Assembly: GCA_963729875.1 (NCBI GenBank)
Contig: CAVSPR010000002.1
Coordinates: forward strand, 372,001-436,000
Reading direction: 5' to 3'
DNA from: DATBSL01 sp963729875
GTDB lineage: Bacteria; Acidobacteriota; Vicinamibacteria; Fen-336
Length of the DNA stretch: 64,000 nucleotides
Shown: positions 25,144 through 35,616 of the stretch, one piece after another
Layout of the letters: each line of letters starts with the position of its first letter
Numbering within the stretch: position 1 is the stretch's first letter
Program-made: the position numbers and the translations under genes
The notes under the pieces: model-generated
Seen by the model: only the letters and a program-made list of their open reading frames with translations
The model's database searches: none
Told to the model about the DNA's origin: nothing

Positions 25144-26760
25144 GTGAGTGACGAGCCGCGCCCGCCGCGCGCGACAGTGACCACGGTCGCGGCTGCGGCC
25201 TTCGAGCTCCTCGGCTGGGTCCTGCTTCTCGTGAGCGTCCGGAAGCTGGCCTATGGCGCGTACGCACCCCTGGTGCCCTACGACGACGGAATCCTGCTCA
25301 CCGACTCGATGCTGGTGTCCATGGGTGAGATCCCGTACCGGGACTTCTACACGAACTACGGTCCCGGCATCTTCCTGAGCATCGCCGCGATCTGGAAGCT
25401 GGTGGGTGTCTCCGCGCTCGCCGCTCGCGGCCTCGGGTGCCTGCTTCACCTGATCATCGCCGTGCTTTCCGGGCTGCTCGCCGGCCGAATGACGGGGCGC
25501 CCCTTCTCCGCGCTGGCCGCTGGCCTCGTCGCGAGCTGGCTGTCGACCCTCGTGCCGTCTCCCTACGCCTGGCTGGCGGCCCTGGCGCTCGCTCTCGTCC
25601 TGGCGTGGTCCCTCTGCCGTGCCGTGGACGATCCCTCGCGGCCGCGCTGGATGACCTCGGGCGCCTTGCTCGGAGCGACGAGCTGGTATCGACCCGACCT
25701 CGCCGTGTACGTTGCCGTCGGTCTCATCGCCATCGGAGCAGTGGCCCTGGCCGGAAATGCCGCCATGCTCGAGCGGCGGCGGCGTGAGGTGCAGGGCTGG
25801 GCGACGGCCGCGCTCCTCGGCGTCGTGGCGACGGCGTTGCCGGTCTGGGGCGCGCTCGTCTGGCTTTCCGGCGAGCAGGTCCTTTACGACCTGTTTCTCG
25901 ATCAGCTCCGCATTCAGCCCGCACGGGTTCTGCCGTTGCCACCGCTCATTGCGCTCGTTCGAGTCCAGGAGATCCCTCTCCCCCTCCCCGTGTCTCTCGC
26001 CGACGCCCACGCCGGGTCCATCGTCCTCGCCTGTGTGGGGCCGCTGCTCGCATTGCTCATGTTCGTCGCCGGGAAACGGCTCGGGGTGACCTCGCGGTCG
26101 GCTCCGGCGCTGGTCGGAGCGCTCGCGATCGCCGTTCTCCCGCAGATGATCAGGCGCAGCGACCGCGAGCACAGCGTGCTCGCGGTGACGCCGTCGATCA
26201 TCCTGTTCGCCGCGTCCGCGCACGGCCTTGCCAGCGTGGCCCCGGTCGGGAGCCTGCTGGCCAGCGCCCTGGTCGGGTGCCTCTTCTTTCCCGCTCGCGA
26301 CCTCAAGCCGAGGGTGCCCCGCTGGCTTCAGGTCTCGACGCAGGCCTTTCCCCGCTACGGGGGCATACCGGAGACCGACCCGGACCTGCTCGCGGTGGCC
26401 CGGTTCCTGGACGGCCGGGCCACGTCGGATGAGCCGATCTTCGTGGGGCTGAACGACCACCGGCGGACCATCCTCAACCACCTTCTGCTCTATTTCGTCG
26501 TCGGACGCCGGGGCGGGACCCGTTACATGCAGTTCGACCCCAATCTGACGAACCGGGAGGATGTTCAGGCGACGATGATCCGGGACCTCGAGTCTCGCCG
26601 GGTGAACTGGGTGGTCCTCTGGTCGGGGGATGCGGGGCGCGCCGAGCCCAACGAGTCCAGCCGCCCGGGATCGGAGCTCCTGGACCGCTACCTCGGGGAG
26701 CGCTTCCAGCCCGTCGCCTGGTTCGGGTACTTCGAGGTGCGTCGGCGCGCTCCTTCCTGA
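25144..26760 (+). CDS. GT-C type multispanning membrane glycosyltransferase
   Basis: A 538-residue integral membrane protein. An N-terminal helix is followed by the acidic DDGILLTDSMLVSMGEIPYRDFY loop, the usual first luminal loop of PMT/ArnT-like GT-C enzymes in which an early Asp binds the metal or donor. Eight or more hydrophobic helices follow (AVLSGLLAGRM, WLAALALALVLAWSL, GLIAIGAVALAG, VVATALPVWGALVWL, LACVGPLLALLMFVAG, SIILFAASAHGLA). A soluble C-terminal region (from about residue 430: DEPIFVGLNDHRRTILNH) is periplasmic. It would take a polyprenyl-phosphate sugar and glycosylate lipid or protein. GTG 25144 is the only suitable start. The divergent GT2-methyltransferase gene starts 125 bp away. 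Confidence 0.7.
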   Translation: MSDEPRPPRATVTTVAAAAFELLGWVLLLVSVRKLAYGAYAPLVPYDDGILLTDSMLVSMGEIPYRDFYTNYGPGIFLSIAAIWKLVGVSALAARGLGCLLHLIIAVLSGLLAGRMTGRPFSALAAGLVASWLSTLVPSPYAWLAALALALVLAWSLCRAVDDPSRPRWMTSGALLGATSWYRPDLAVYVAVGLIAIGAVALAGNAAMLERRRREVQGWATAALLGVVATALPVWGALVWLSGEQVLYDLFLDQLRIQPARVLPLPPLIALVRVQEIPLPLPVSLADAHAGSIVLACVGPLLALLMFVAGKRLGVTSRSAPALVGALAIAVLPQMIRRSDREHSVLAVTPSIILFAASAHGLASVAPVGSLLASALVGCLFFPARDLKPRVPRWLQVSTQAFPRYGGIPETDPDLLAVARFLDGRATSDEPIFVGLNDHRRTILNHLLLYFVVGRRGGTRYMQFDPNLTNREDVQATMIRDLESRRVNWVVLWSGDAGRAEPNESSRPGSELLDRYLGERFQPVAWFGYFEVRRRAPS

Positions 26761-26797
26761 GCGAGGTTCGGGGGATCGGCTACCATTGACGCCGATC

Positions 26798-28291
26798 GTG
26801 GACCAGACGTCCGGCTCACCCGACCCCGACCACCGGCGTTGGCGGCTTCTGGGCGTGCTCGTCTGCGTGAGCGTCATCGCCTGTGCCCTGCCCAGCCTGC
26901 CTTCGGGTGTGCGCGACTGGGACAACATCGTGAAGCTCCAGGTGGGAGCGAACATCCTGCACGGGCGGGGACCGGTGCTGACCCACCACACGCCCGACGA
27001 CGCGCAGTACCTCGTGACGGGGAAGGACGGCCGCTACTACACGGTCTACTCGCCCTTCGCCTACGTCCTGCAGTTCCCCACCATCGGAGTGGCCGCCGCG
27101 GGAGGGCCGGTCAAGGAGGGGATCCCGACCGTCCTCCTGCTCGGGCTCCTCGCCTGGGCGCTCGTCGCCTGGGGTCGACGCAGTGGCGTGACGCCCGCGG
27201 GGGCGGTCGCCGGCGCGATGCTCACGTGCTTCGGGACGGCGCTGTGGCCGATGGCCGCCCAGGGCTACGACAACCTCATCGAGGCGCTCGCGCTCGGCGT
27301 GATCCTGCTGGCCGGGGCCGGGGAGGAGCGGCGCCACGCCTGGCTGTGGGCCGGAATCGTCCTGGGGCTGGCCTTCGCGAGCCGCATGGGAGCGGGCATC
27401 CTCGGGATTCCGGCCCTGGTGCTGGTTCTGGCGCAATCGCCCCGTGACCCGCGGGCCGTCCTCAGGCGTGGCCTGTCGTTCGCGCTGGGCTGTGCGCCCG
27501 GAATCGCCGTGGTCGCCTGGTTCAACCAGCTTCGGTTCGGCGCCCCCTTCAGGCCCTATGGAGGGTCGGAGGTCCACGGGGAACTCGAGCAGCTGATGGC
27601 TCCCTGGTTCTCCGGGCAGCACTGGACGGGGATGGCGGGGCTCACCGTCAGCCCCGGCAAGGGCCTTCTCTGGTACGGCCCGCCCCTCATCGCCGTGCTG
27701 CTCTTCGCCGCCCCCGTGATCCGGTGCCACCGGCGGGCGCTCGCCGCGGTGAGCGCCTACGTCCTGATCGGAGTGACGGTGTTCGGGAGGTTCACGTACT
27801 GGCACAGCGACTGGGCGTGGGGACCCCGGTACGTGGCGCCGATGTGCCTGGCCGTCACCCCGCTCGCCTGGTGGCTGTGGGACACGATCGGACGGAGCAG
27901 ACCCCTCGCCCGGGCGGCAGTGGCCGCGGCGCTGCCCCTGCTGGCGGCCCTCCAGGCGCCGCCCGTCGTGGGCTACCCGGTCGAGACCTACCTCAACTCG
28001 ACCGTGGCGGCGCTGTCGCGGTCCGGCCTCCTCGTCACGTCGCCCAGCACCCGGCCGCCCCTGCCCGCCGACCAAGGGGTCCTCTACTTTCGTCTCGAGA
28101 CGGCGCCGATCCTCTCGCTGTCCCGGACCTTCCCGACGCTCCTCCGCGATCCCGTCTACGGCCCGCCGGCGCGCGCGGGGCTCGCCTCCGCGATGCTCGT
28201 GCCGGCGCTCGCCCTGGCTCTCGTCCTGGTGGTGGCGGCCGACGACCGGCGACGCCGGGGGCCCGTCGCCGACGGCGCCCGGGCCCCGTGA
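26798..28291 (+). CDS. GT-C type membrane glycosyltransferase-like protein
   Basis: A 497-residue membrane protein with about ten hydrophobic helices and an early extracytoplasmic loop containing RDWDNIVKLQVGANIL, a GT-C feature similar in place to that of the preceding gene. Further landmarks are YYTVYSPFAYVLQFP, WPMAAQGYDNLIEALALG, SRMGAGILGIPALVLVLAQ, and GRFTYWHSDWAWGPRYVAP, a motif often seen in bacterial mannosyl/arabinosyltransferase-like proteins. Start GTG 26798 is used; TTG 26786 in frame is possible. It is 37 bp after the first GT-C gene and probably cotranscribed. Ends before a stem-loop shared with the convergent clpB. Confidence 0.68.
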   Translation: MDQTSGSPDPDHRRWRLLGVLVCVSVIACALPSLPSGVRDWDNIVKLQVGANILHGRGPVLTHHTPDDAQYLVTGKDGRYYTVYSPFAYVLQFPTIGVAAAGGPVKEGIPTVLLLGLLAWALVAWGRRSGVTPAGAVAGAMLTCFGTALWPMAAQGYDNLIEALALGVILLAGAGEERRHAWLWAGIVLGLAFASRMGAGILGIPALVLVLAQSPRDPRAVLRRGLSFALGCAPGIAVVAWFNQLRFGAPFRPYGGSEVHGELEQLMAPWFSGQHWTGMAGLTVSPGKGLLWYGPPLIAVLLFAAPVIRCHRRALAAVSAYVLIGVTVFGRFTYWHSDWAWGPRYVAPMCLAVTPLAWWLWDTIGRSRPLARAAVAAALPLLAALQAPPVVGYPVETYLNSTVAALSRSGLLVTSPSTRPPLPADQGVLYFRLETAPILSLSRTFPTLLRDPVYGPPARAGLASAMLVPALALALVLVVAADDRRRRGPVADGARAP

Positions 28292-28296
28292 GCTCG

Positions 28297-28311
28297 CGCC
28301 CGCTTCGGGCG
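28297..28311 (+). terminator. Stem-loop after GT-C gene
   Basis: CGCCCG (28297-28302) and CGGGCG (28306-28311) pair around CTT, 5 bp past the stop codon at 28291. No T-tract follows. A second small stem (TCAGC/GCTGA, 28325-28338) stands further downstream. Confidence 0.4.
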
Positions 28312-28352
28312 TCGCGCCCTCGAGTCAGCTCCGGCTGATCTGGGCGCCGCCG

Positions 28353-30955
<2,603 letters not shown>

Positions 30956-30981
30956 CGCTTCCGCAACTCCTCCGATACGAG

Positions 30982-31010
30982 AAGATAGGTGATTAGTCGG
31001 CCGTTGTCAA
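30982..31010 (-). promoter_or_regulatory. clpB sigma70-type promoter
   Basis: Reading the minus strand, TTGACA (31005-31010) and TATCTT (30982-30987) are separated by exactly 17 bp. The predicted transcript starts near 30975, just before a GGAGGAG ribosome-binding site (30967-30973) and ATG 30955. A second TATCTT directly overlaps the -35 region. It is the best sigma70-like promoter seen in the window; no sigma32-type element was found. Confidence 0.75.
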
Positions 31011-31063
31011 GATAGCTGAGTCATATGGGCTAATATTTTGGCCTGCAGTAACCCAGGGGGGAC

Positions 31064-31086
31064 ATGGGGGGACGGAGTCCCCCCAT
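31064..31086. repeat. Perfect 9-bp-arm hairpin in intergenic region
   Basis: ATGGGGGGA (31064-31072) and TCCCCCCAT (31078-31086) pair perfectly around CGGAG. The direct repeat GGGGGGAC occurs at 31056-31063 and again at 31066-31073 (period 10). It belongs to neither neighbouring gene's end and may be a REP-like palindromic unit. Confidence 0.5.
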
Positions 31087-31217
31087 CTAAGAGGAAGCCC
31101 GTCTACAGGCCGACTGGCCCTCGGCTTTGATGGCTGCTATTCCCCGGCGTGCAGGACTACGAAGCCGTGGCCGGGCTCGACGGTGGCTTTCCGCAGGGCC
31201 TTCCCGGAAGGCCAGAT

Positions 31218-31253
31218 CTTCGCACTCCCGCGCTCGCAAGCGGGAGTGCGAAG
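31218..31253 (-). terminator. Stem-loop terminator of the NhaD-like gene
   Basis: A perfect 14-bp stem, CTTCGCACTCCCGC (31218-31231) with its complement at 31240-31253, and an 8-nt loop, starting only 4 bp past the stop codon at 31258. It is the strongest hairpin noticed in the window. No T-run follows on the transcript side. Confidence 0.65.
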
Positions 31254-31257
31254 TGCG

Positions 31258-32502
31258 TCAGAAAAACACCCACGTCACGATCACGAACACCGGTATCAGC
31301 ACCCCGCCGCTGTAGAGCATGTAGCCGCCGAAGCTCGGCATCCGCACGCCCCGCTCCTCGGCGATCGAGCGAACCATGAAGTTCGGGCCGTTGCCGATGT
31401 ACGTGTTCGCGCCCATGAAGACCGCGCCGAGGCTGACCGCCGCGAGGAGGGCGTTGGGCACGCCGACGACGTCGGCGGGCAGGTGGAGGCCGCGGGCGAG
31501 GGCGAGGAACGTCAGGTAGGTCGGCGCGTTGTCGAGAAAGGAGCTCAGGGCCCCCGTCGCCCAGAAGAACTGCCAGGGCTCGCGCACCCCGAGCTCGGCG
31601 CCCCGCGCCTGCAGGATGTGCAGGGCGGGCAGCATGGTCACGAAGATCCCGGAGAAGAGCGCGGCCACCTCGAGGATGGGGTGGAAGGAGAAGCGGTTGG
31701 TCCGGTGCAGCCCCGGGTCGGTGCGAAACCAGGAGAACAGGGTGAGGGCGACGATCGCCGCCTCCCGCCAGGGGGCATGCAGGAAGGCGACGGACGCGAG
31801 AACGCCCGCGAGGAGCAGGAAGTTCTCCTTGCCCGCGACCCTCACCCGGCGCACCTCGAAGAAGTCGCGCTTCAGGTCCACGATCGCCTCGCGGGCGTGG
31901 GCCCGCCGGTCCCAGGCGACGTAGACGGCGAGGACGAGCGCGGTGGTGAAGAGCCACGGAACGAAGAGGCGGAGGGTCCAGGTGAACGGAACGCCCAGCA
32001 GGTAGCCGAGGAACAGCGGCGGGTCGCCGAGGGGGGTGAGGCAGCCCCCGATGTTGGACACGAGGAAGATGAAGAAGACGACGGTGTGGGCGACGTGCTT
32101 TCTCTCGCGGTTGGTCTGCAGCAAAGGCCGGATGAGCAGCATCGAGGCGCCGGTCGTCCCCACGAACGACGCGAGGAGGGCTCCCGTACCCAGGAAGGCG
32201 GCGTTCGTCCACGGTGTCGCCTCGAGGTCTCCCTCGAGGAGGATCCCGCCCGAGATCACGAAGAGCCCGCCGAGGAGGACGATGAACGAGACGTAGTCCG
32301 CCGCCGTGTGGACGAGCGCCTGCGGCCAGGCGCGCAGGTACAGGACGAGCACCGGCGCCGCCAGCACCGCGCACACCGCCAGCTTGCGGAGGTTGGACTC
32401 CCAGAAATGCGGCGCGGCGAGGGGAAGGATGGCGATCGACAGGAGCAGTCCCACGAAGGGCAACGCCCACTCGAGGGCGGGGACGAAGGGCTCGGCGTGC
32501 AT
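31258..32502 (-). CDS. NhaD-like sodium/proton antiporter (ion transporter superfamily)
   Basis: A 414-residue integral membrane protein with about eleven hydrophobic helices. It belongs to the ArsB/NhaD/citrate-transporter superfamily: VGLLLSIAILPLAAPHFWE at the start, FIVLLGGLFVISGGILLEGD, SNIGGCLTPLGDPPLFLGYLLG with the conserved GDPP turn, LSSFLDNAPTYLTFL in the second half with Asp-Asn in a broken helix, and GANTYIGNGPNFMVRSIAEE near the end. SNIGG...GDPP and DNAPT are the paired inverted-repeat hairpins that form the ion site. Substrate is most likely Na+/H+ but other anion or ion exchangers of the superfamily are possible. It is divergent from sthA. Confidence 0.78.
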   Translation of the reverse strand: MHAEPFVPALEWALPFVGLLLSIAILPLAAPHFWESNLRKLAVCAVLAAPVLVLYLRAWPQALVHTAADYVSFIVLLGGLFVISGGILLEGDLEATPWTNAAFLGTGALLASFVGTTGASMLLIRPLLQTNRERKHVAHTVVFFIFLVSNIGGCLTPLGDPPLFLGYLLGVPFTWTLRLFVPWLFTTALVLAVYVAWDRRAHAREAIVDLKRDFFEVRRVRVAGKENFLLLAGVLASVAFLHAPWREAAIVALTLFSWFRTDPGLHRTNRFSFHPILEVAALFSGIFVTMLPALHILQARGAELGVREPWQFFWATGALSSFLDNAPTYLTFLALARGLHLPADVVGVPNALLAAVSLGAVFMGANTYIGNGPNFMVRSIAEERGVRMPSFGGYMLYSGGVLIPVFVIVTWVFF

Positions 32503-32560
32503 GAAGGACGCAGTCTATCCCGGTCCCGCTGCCGTTAGAATGGAACGCTCCGAGGAGACA

Positions 32561-33988
32561 ATGGCGCACTACGACGTGGTGGTACTGGGCTGCGGCCCGG
32601 CAGGGGAGAGGGCGGCCATCCAGGCCGCCCGCGACGGCAAGAACGTCGCGGTCGCGGAGCGCGCCCACGTCGTGGGCGGAAACCGGGTGAACTGGGGGAC
32701 GATCCCCTCGAAGACCCTGCGGGAGAGCGCCGTCTTCTTCTACCAGCTGACCCGCAACCGTCTCCACGGCATCCGCTACGAGGTGGGCCCCGAGCTCACC
32801 GTGGCCGACTTCATGTTCCGCGAGCGCGCGGTGGTGGCGCGCGAGCTCGAGCTCATCAACGAGTCGCTGGGCCGCTACGCGGTCGAGCTCGTGAGCGGCC
32901 ACGCGCGCTTCGCCGGGCCCCACGCGGTGGCGGTGAAGCCCCCGGCCGGGGCCGACATCCGGACCCTCACCGCCGACTTCTTCGTCATCGCCACCGGCTC
33001 GCGCCCCAACCGGCCCGACGACGTGCCCTTCGACGGGGAGACGGTGTTCGACTCGGAGACGATCCTCCAGCTGCCCCGGATGCCGAAGGCGATGACCGTC
33101 CTCGGCGCGGGCGTCGTCGGCATCGAGTACGCGAGCATCTTCGCCGCCCTCGGGATCGCGGTCACCCTCGTGGACACCCGGGACCGCCTCCTCCCGTACC
33201 TCGACCGCGAGATCGTGGACGTCCTCGTCTCCGAGCTGAAGAGGCTCGGGGTCACGGTCCTCCACTCCGACCGCTACGCCCGGATCGAGCGCACGAAGGG
33301 GACGCCGCCCCGGGTCGCCTGCGAGACCCAGGCGGGGCGCCGGCTCGAGTCGGACGTGCTGCTCTACTGCGTCGGCCGCGACGGGAACACGAGCGACATC
33401 GGCCTCGGCACCCTCGGCATCAAGCCCGGGAAGTACGGCCTGCTCGAGGTGAACGAGAACTACCAGACCGTCCACCCCCACATCTACGCGGTGGGGGACG
33501 TGATCGGATACCCGGCCCTCGCCTCCACCTCCATGGAGCAGGGGCGGCAGGCCATGCGCCACGCCCTCGACATCCCCGGGCCCAAGGGGCGGACCGAGGT
33601 GCTGCCCTTCGCCGTCTACTCGATCCCCGAGATCGCCTACATCGGCGAGACCGAGGAGTCGCTCATCGCGAGGAAGACCGACTACGTGGCCGGCCGCGCC
33701 AACTACGACAAGAACCCGCGCGGCCAGATCCTCGGCGAGTCCGGGGGGATGCTGAAGCTCCTCTTCGAGCGGCCCTCGCTCGAGCTCGTCGGCGCCCACG
33801 TGGTCGGCAGCGCGGCGAGCGAGATCATCCACGTGGGGCAGGCGTTCCTCCGCTCGCACGCGACCGCGACCGTCATTGCGGAGACGCTCTACAACTACCC
33901 GACGCTGTCCGACATGTACCGGCACGCCGCGCTCACGGCGCTGTCCGAGGACCGGCGGCGGGGGAGCGGCGCCGCGGCGCCCGAGTGA
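32561..33988 (+). CDS. sthA: Soluble pyridine nucleotide transhydrogenase (Si-specific)
   Basis: A 475-residue flavoprotein of the pyridine nucleotide-disulfide oxidoreductase family. FAD-binding LGCGPAGERAA is at the start; the position that holds the redox Cys pair in lipoamide dehydrogenases reads NWGTIPSK, with no Cys pair, as in SthA. The NAD(P)-binding GAGVVGIEYASIFAALG, the FAD-contacting VGD, and the C-terminal HVVGSAASEIIHVGQAFL dimer interface are present. SthA moves reducing equivalents between NADPH and NAD in the cytoplasm. ATG 32561 has CCGAGGAG upstream; ATG 32540 in frame is an alternative. TAGAAT at 32536-32541 is the likely -10. Confidence 0.92.
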   Translation: MAHYDVVVLGCGPAGERAAIQAARDGKNVAVAERAHVVGGNRVNWGTIPSKTLRESAVFFYQLTRNRLHGIRYEVGPELTVADFMFRERAVVARELELINESLGRYAVELVSGHARFAGPHAVAVKPPAGADIRTLTADFFVIATGSRPNRPDDVPFDGETVFDSETILQLPRMPKAMTVLGAGVVGIEYASIFAALGIAVTLVDTRDRLLPYLDREIVDVLVSELKRLGVTVLHSDRYARIERTKGTPPRVACETQAGRRLESDVLLYCVGRDGNTSDIGLGTLGIKPGKYGLLEVNENYQTVHPHIYAVGDVIGYPALASTSMEQGRQAMRHALDIPGPKGRTEVLPFAVYSIPEIAYIGETEESLIARKTDYVAGRANYDKNPRGQILGESGGMLKLLFERPSLELVGAHVVGSAASEIIHVGQAFLRSHATATVIAETLYNYPTLSDMYRHAALTALSEDRRRGSGAAAPE

Positions 33989-33995
33989 TCCCCCC

Positions 33996-34406
33996 GTGCT
34001 TCGCCTGGGCACGATGGTCCTGACCGCCGTCCTCCTCGGAGTGCCGCGCGCGCTCGACACGCGGGCGTTCGGCGCCGCGCGGTCCGTCTACGTCGAGGTG
34101 GCGGACCCCTCGGCCGGGCTCGCCGGCTTCGCCGAGGAGCTGTCCCGCGCGCTCGCGCGGGCCGGCTGTCGAGTGGCGTCGACCCTCACCGGAGCCACGA
34201 CCGTCGTCGAGGTCCACGCACACTGGAGACGAGCCGGTCCGGGGGTGGACCCCTCGGAGGCGATCGCCTTCACGGTGCGTGATGCCCGCGGTCGGCGGCC
34301 GCTCGTGCTGCACTACCCGGCGGGGCGCGAGGCCGAAGCGGCGCGCGCCCTGCTGGCGGCCCTGGACGGACCGGAGGAGCTCGGGGCCGCCCGGGCGACG
34401 GCCTAG
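33996..34406 (+). CDS. Small hypothetical protein, possibly exported
   Basis: A 136-residue protein starting at GTG 33996 (or ATG 34014), only 7 bp after sthA. The first 20 residues (LRLGTMVLTAVLLGVPRAL) form a weak signal peptide or anchor. The rest (SVYVEVADPSAGLAGFAEELSRALARAGCRV, VEVHAHWRRAG, RPLVLHYPAGREAEAARALLAAL) resembles the beta-alpha-beta pattern of small periplasmic lipoprotein-like domains but I recognise no family. It has the same strand and close spacing as sthA, so it may be cotranscribed, and its 3' end overlaps the convergent RlmI-like gene by 4 bp. Confidence 0.5.
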   Translation: MLRLGTMVLTAVLLGVPRALDTRAFGAARSVYVEVADPSAGLAGFAEELSRALARAGCRVASTLTGATTVVEVHAHWRRAGPGVDPSEAIAFTVRDARGRRPLVLHYPAGREAEAARALLAALDGPEELGAARATA

Positions 34407-35572
34407 GCGAGCCTCCGCAGCACGAAGCACTTCAGGTACAGCGTCTCCGGCACGCCGAGCACGACCGGGTGGTCCCGGGCCTGCCGGCGCTTCTCGACCA
34501 CGGTGACCGTGGCTCCCGCGTCGACCGCGGCGTCGGCCAGGATCGCCTCGAAGTCCTCCTCGTGCACGTGGTACGAGCAGGAGCACGTCACGAGGCAGCC
34601 CCCGGGCCTCAGGATCTTGAGGGCCCGCAGGTTGATCTCCTTGTATCCGCGGACCGCCTTTTCCACCGCGTCCTTGCTCTTCGCGAACGCCGGCGGGTCG
34701 AGGATCACGGTGTCGAAGCGCTCGCCCCGCTGGTCGAGCTCCTTCAGCAGGTCGAACACGTTGGCGTCGCGCGTCGTGACGTTGCCGAGGCCGTTCAGGG
34801 CCGCGTTCGCCTTCACCCGCTCGAGGGCCTCGGCCGAGAGGTCCACCGCCGTCACCTCGTCCGCCTGACGGGCCACCTGGAGCGCGAAGCCGCCGTCGTA
34901 GGTGAAGCCGTCGAGGACGCGCCCGCGGGCGTAGCCTCGGGCGGCGAGATGGTTCTCGCGCTGGTCGAGGAACAGGCCGGTCTTTTGTCCCTTGCGCAGG
35001 TCGACGCGAAAGCGCACGTCGCCCTCCGACACCTCCACGTGCTCGGGCACCTCGCCGTGGAGGACGGACACGGTCTGCTCCAGGCCCTCGAGCGTGCGGA
35101 CCCGTGGGTCGTTCCGCTCGACGATCCCCCTCGGCTTCAGTGTCTCGACGAGCGCGGCCACGATCTCCGCCTTCGCCCGCTCCGTGCCCTGCGAGAGCGT
35201 CTGGACGGAGAGGTACTCTCCGTAGCGGTCCACCACGAGCGAGGGCAGGCCGTCGCCCTCGCCGTGGACCACCCGGTACGCCTCGGCCCCGGCGGCCACG
35301 GTCTCCCGCCACCGCAGGGCCCGCTCGATCCGGCCGCGGAGAAAGCCCTCGGCGAGCGTCTCGCCCCGCTCGATCATGCGCAGCCGGATCTCGGAGCGCG
35401 ACGACCACAGGGCGAACCCGAGGGGTGTCCCGCGCACGTCGGCCACGCGGACCAACGCTCCCGGCGACGCCCCGCCGTCCTTGATGACGTCGGAGCGAAA
35501 GACCCACGGGTGGCCGCGCTCGATGCGCGCCTGCCCCTTGCGCGTGACGACGACGGGTCCCTCGATGTTCAT
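34403..35572 (-). CDS. RlmI/RlmK-like class I SAM-dependent rRNA methyltransferase
   Basis: A 389-residue protein with an N-terminal PUA RNA-binding domain (GPVVVTRKGQARIERGHPWVFRSDV) and a C-terminal Rossmann methyltransferase: VLDGFTYDGGFALQVA (SAM motif I), AEALERVKANAALNGL (II), FDTVILDPPAFAKSK (DPPxF catalytic motif) and LKILRPGGCLVTCSCS with the nucleophilic Cys region. The layout matches RlmI, which makes m5C in 23S rRNA (position 1962 in E. coli). ATG 35572 gives MNIEGPVVV; an upstream ATG at 35590 is possible. Catalytic Cys assignment (TCSCSYH) follows the family, not an experiment. Confidence 0.85.
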   Translation of the reverse strand: MNIEGPVVVTRKGQARIERGHPWVFRSDVIKDGGASPGALVRVADVRGTPLGFALWSSRSEIRLRMIERGETLAEGFLRGRIERALRWRETVAAGAEAYRVVHGEGDGLPSLVVDRYGEYLSVQTLSQGTERAKAEIVAALVETLKPRGIVERNDPRVRTLEGLEQTVSVLHGEVPEHVEVSEGDVRFRVDLRKGQKTGLFLDQRENHLAARGYARGRVLDGFTYDGGFALQVARQADEVTAVDLSAEALERVKANAALNGLGNVTTRDANVFDLLKELDQRGERFDTVILDPPAFAKSKDAVEKAVRGYKEINLRALKILRPGGCLVTCSCSYHVHEEDFEAILADAAVDAGATVTVVEKRRQARDHPVVLGVPETLYLKCFVLRRLA

Positions 35573-35616
35573 GGGCCGACCAGCATACACCGTGGGCGGG
35601 GCGGCCCCCGGTGCGG

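Larger units (their letters stand above)
30956..31257. other. 302-bp intergenic region between clpB and the NhaD-like gene
   Basis: No gene is visible. The clpB-proximal 100 bp (about 30965-31050) is strikingly AT-rich for this window and holds the clpB promoter. Next come a perfect hairpin (31064-31086), an unassigned stretch (31087-31196), the palindrome GGCCTTCCCGGAAGGCC (31197-31213) and the long stem-loop behind the antiporter gene (31218-31253). An imperfect inverted pair TAGC/GCTA flanks 12 bases near 31013-31032, with no match to the CIRCE consensus. Confidence 0.7.

Noticed and set aside
31013..31032. CIRCE/HrcA operator upstream of clpB
   Set aside because: Only TAGC and GCTA ends match, the spacing is wrong and the ACTC/GAGT inner parts are absent.
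31087..31217. Possible small gene between the intergenic hairpins
   Set aside because: Short frames lack a ribosome-binding site, start context and any family resemblance.
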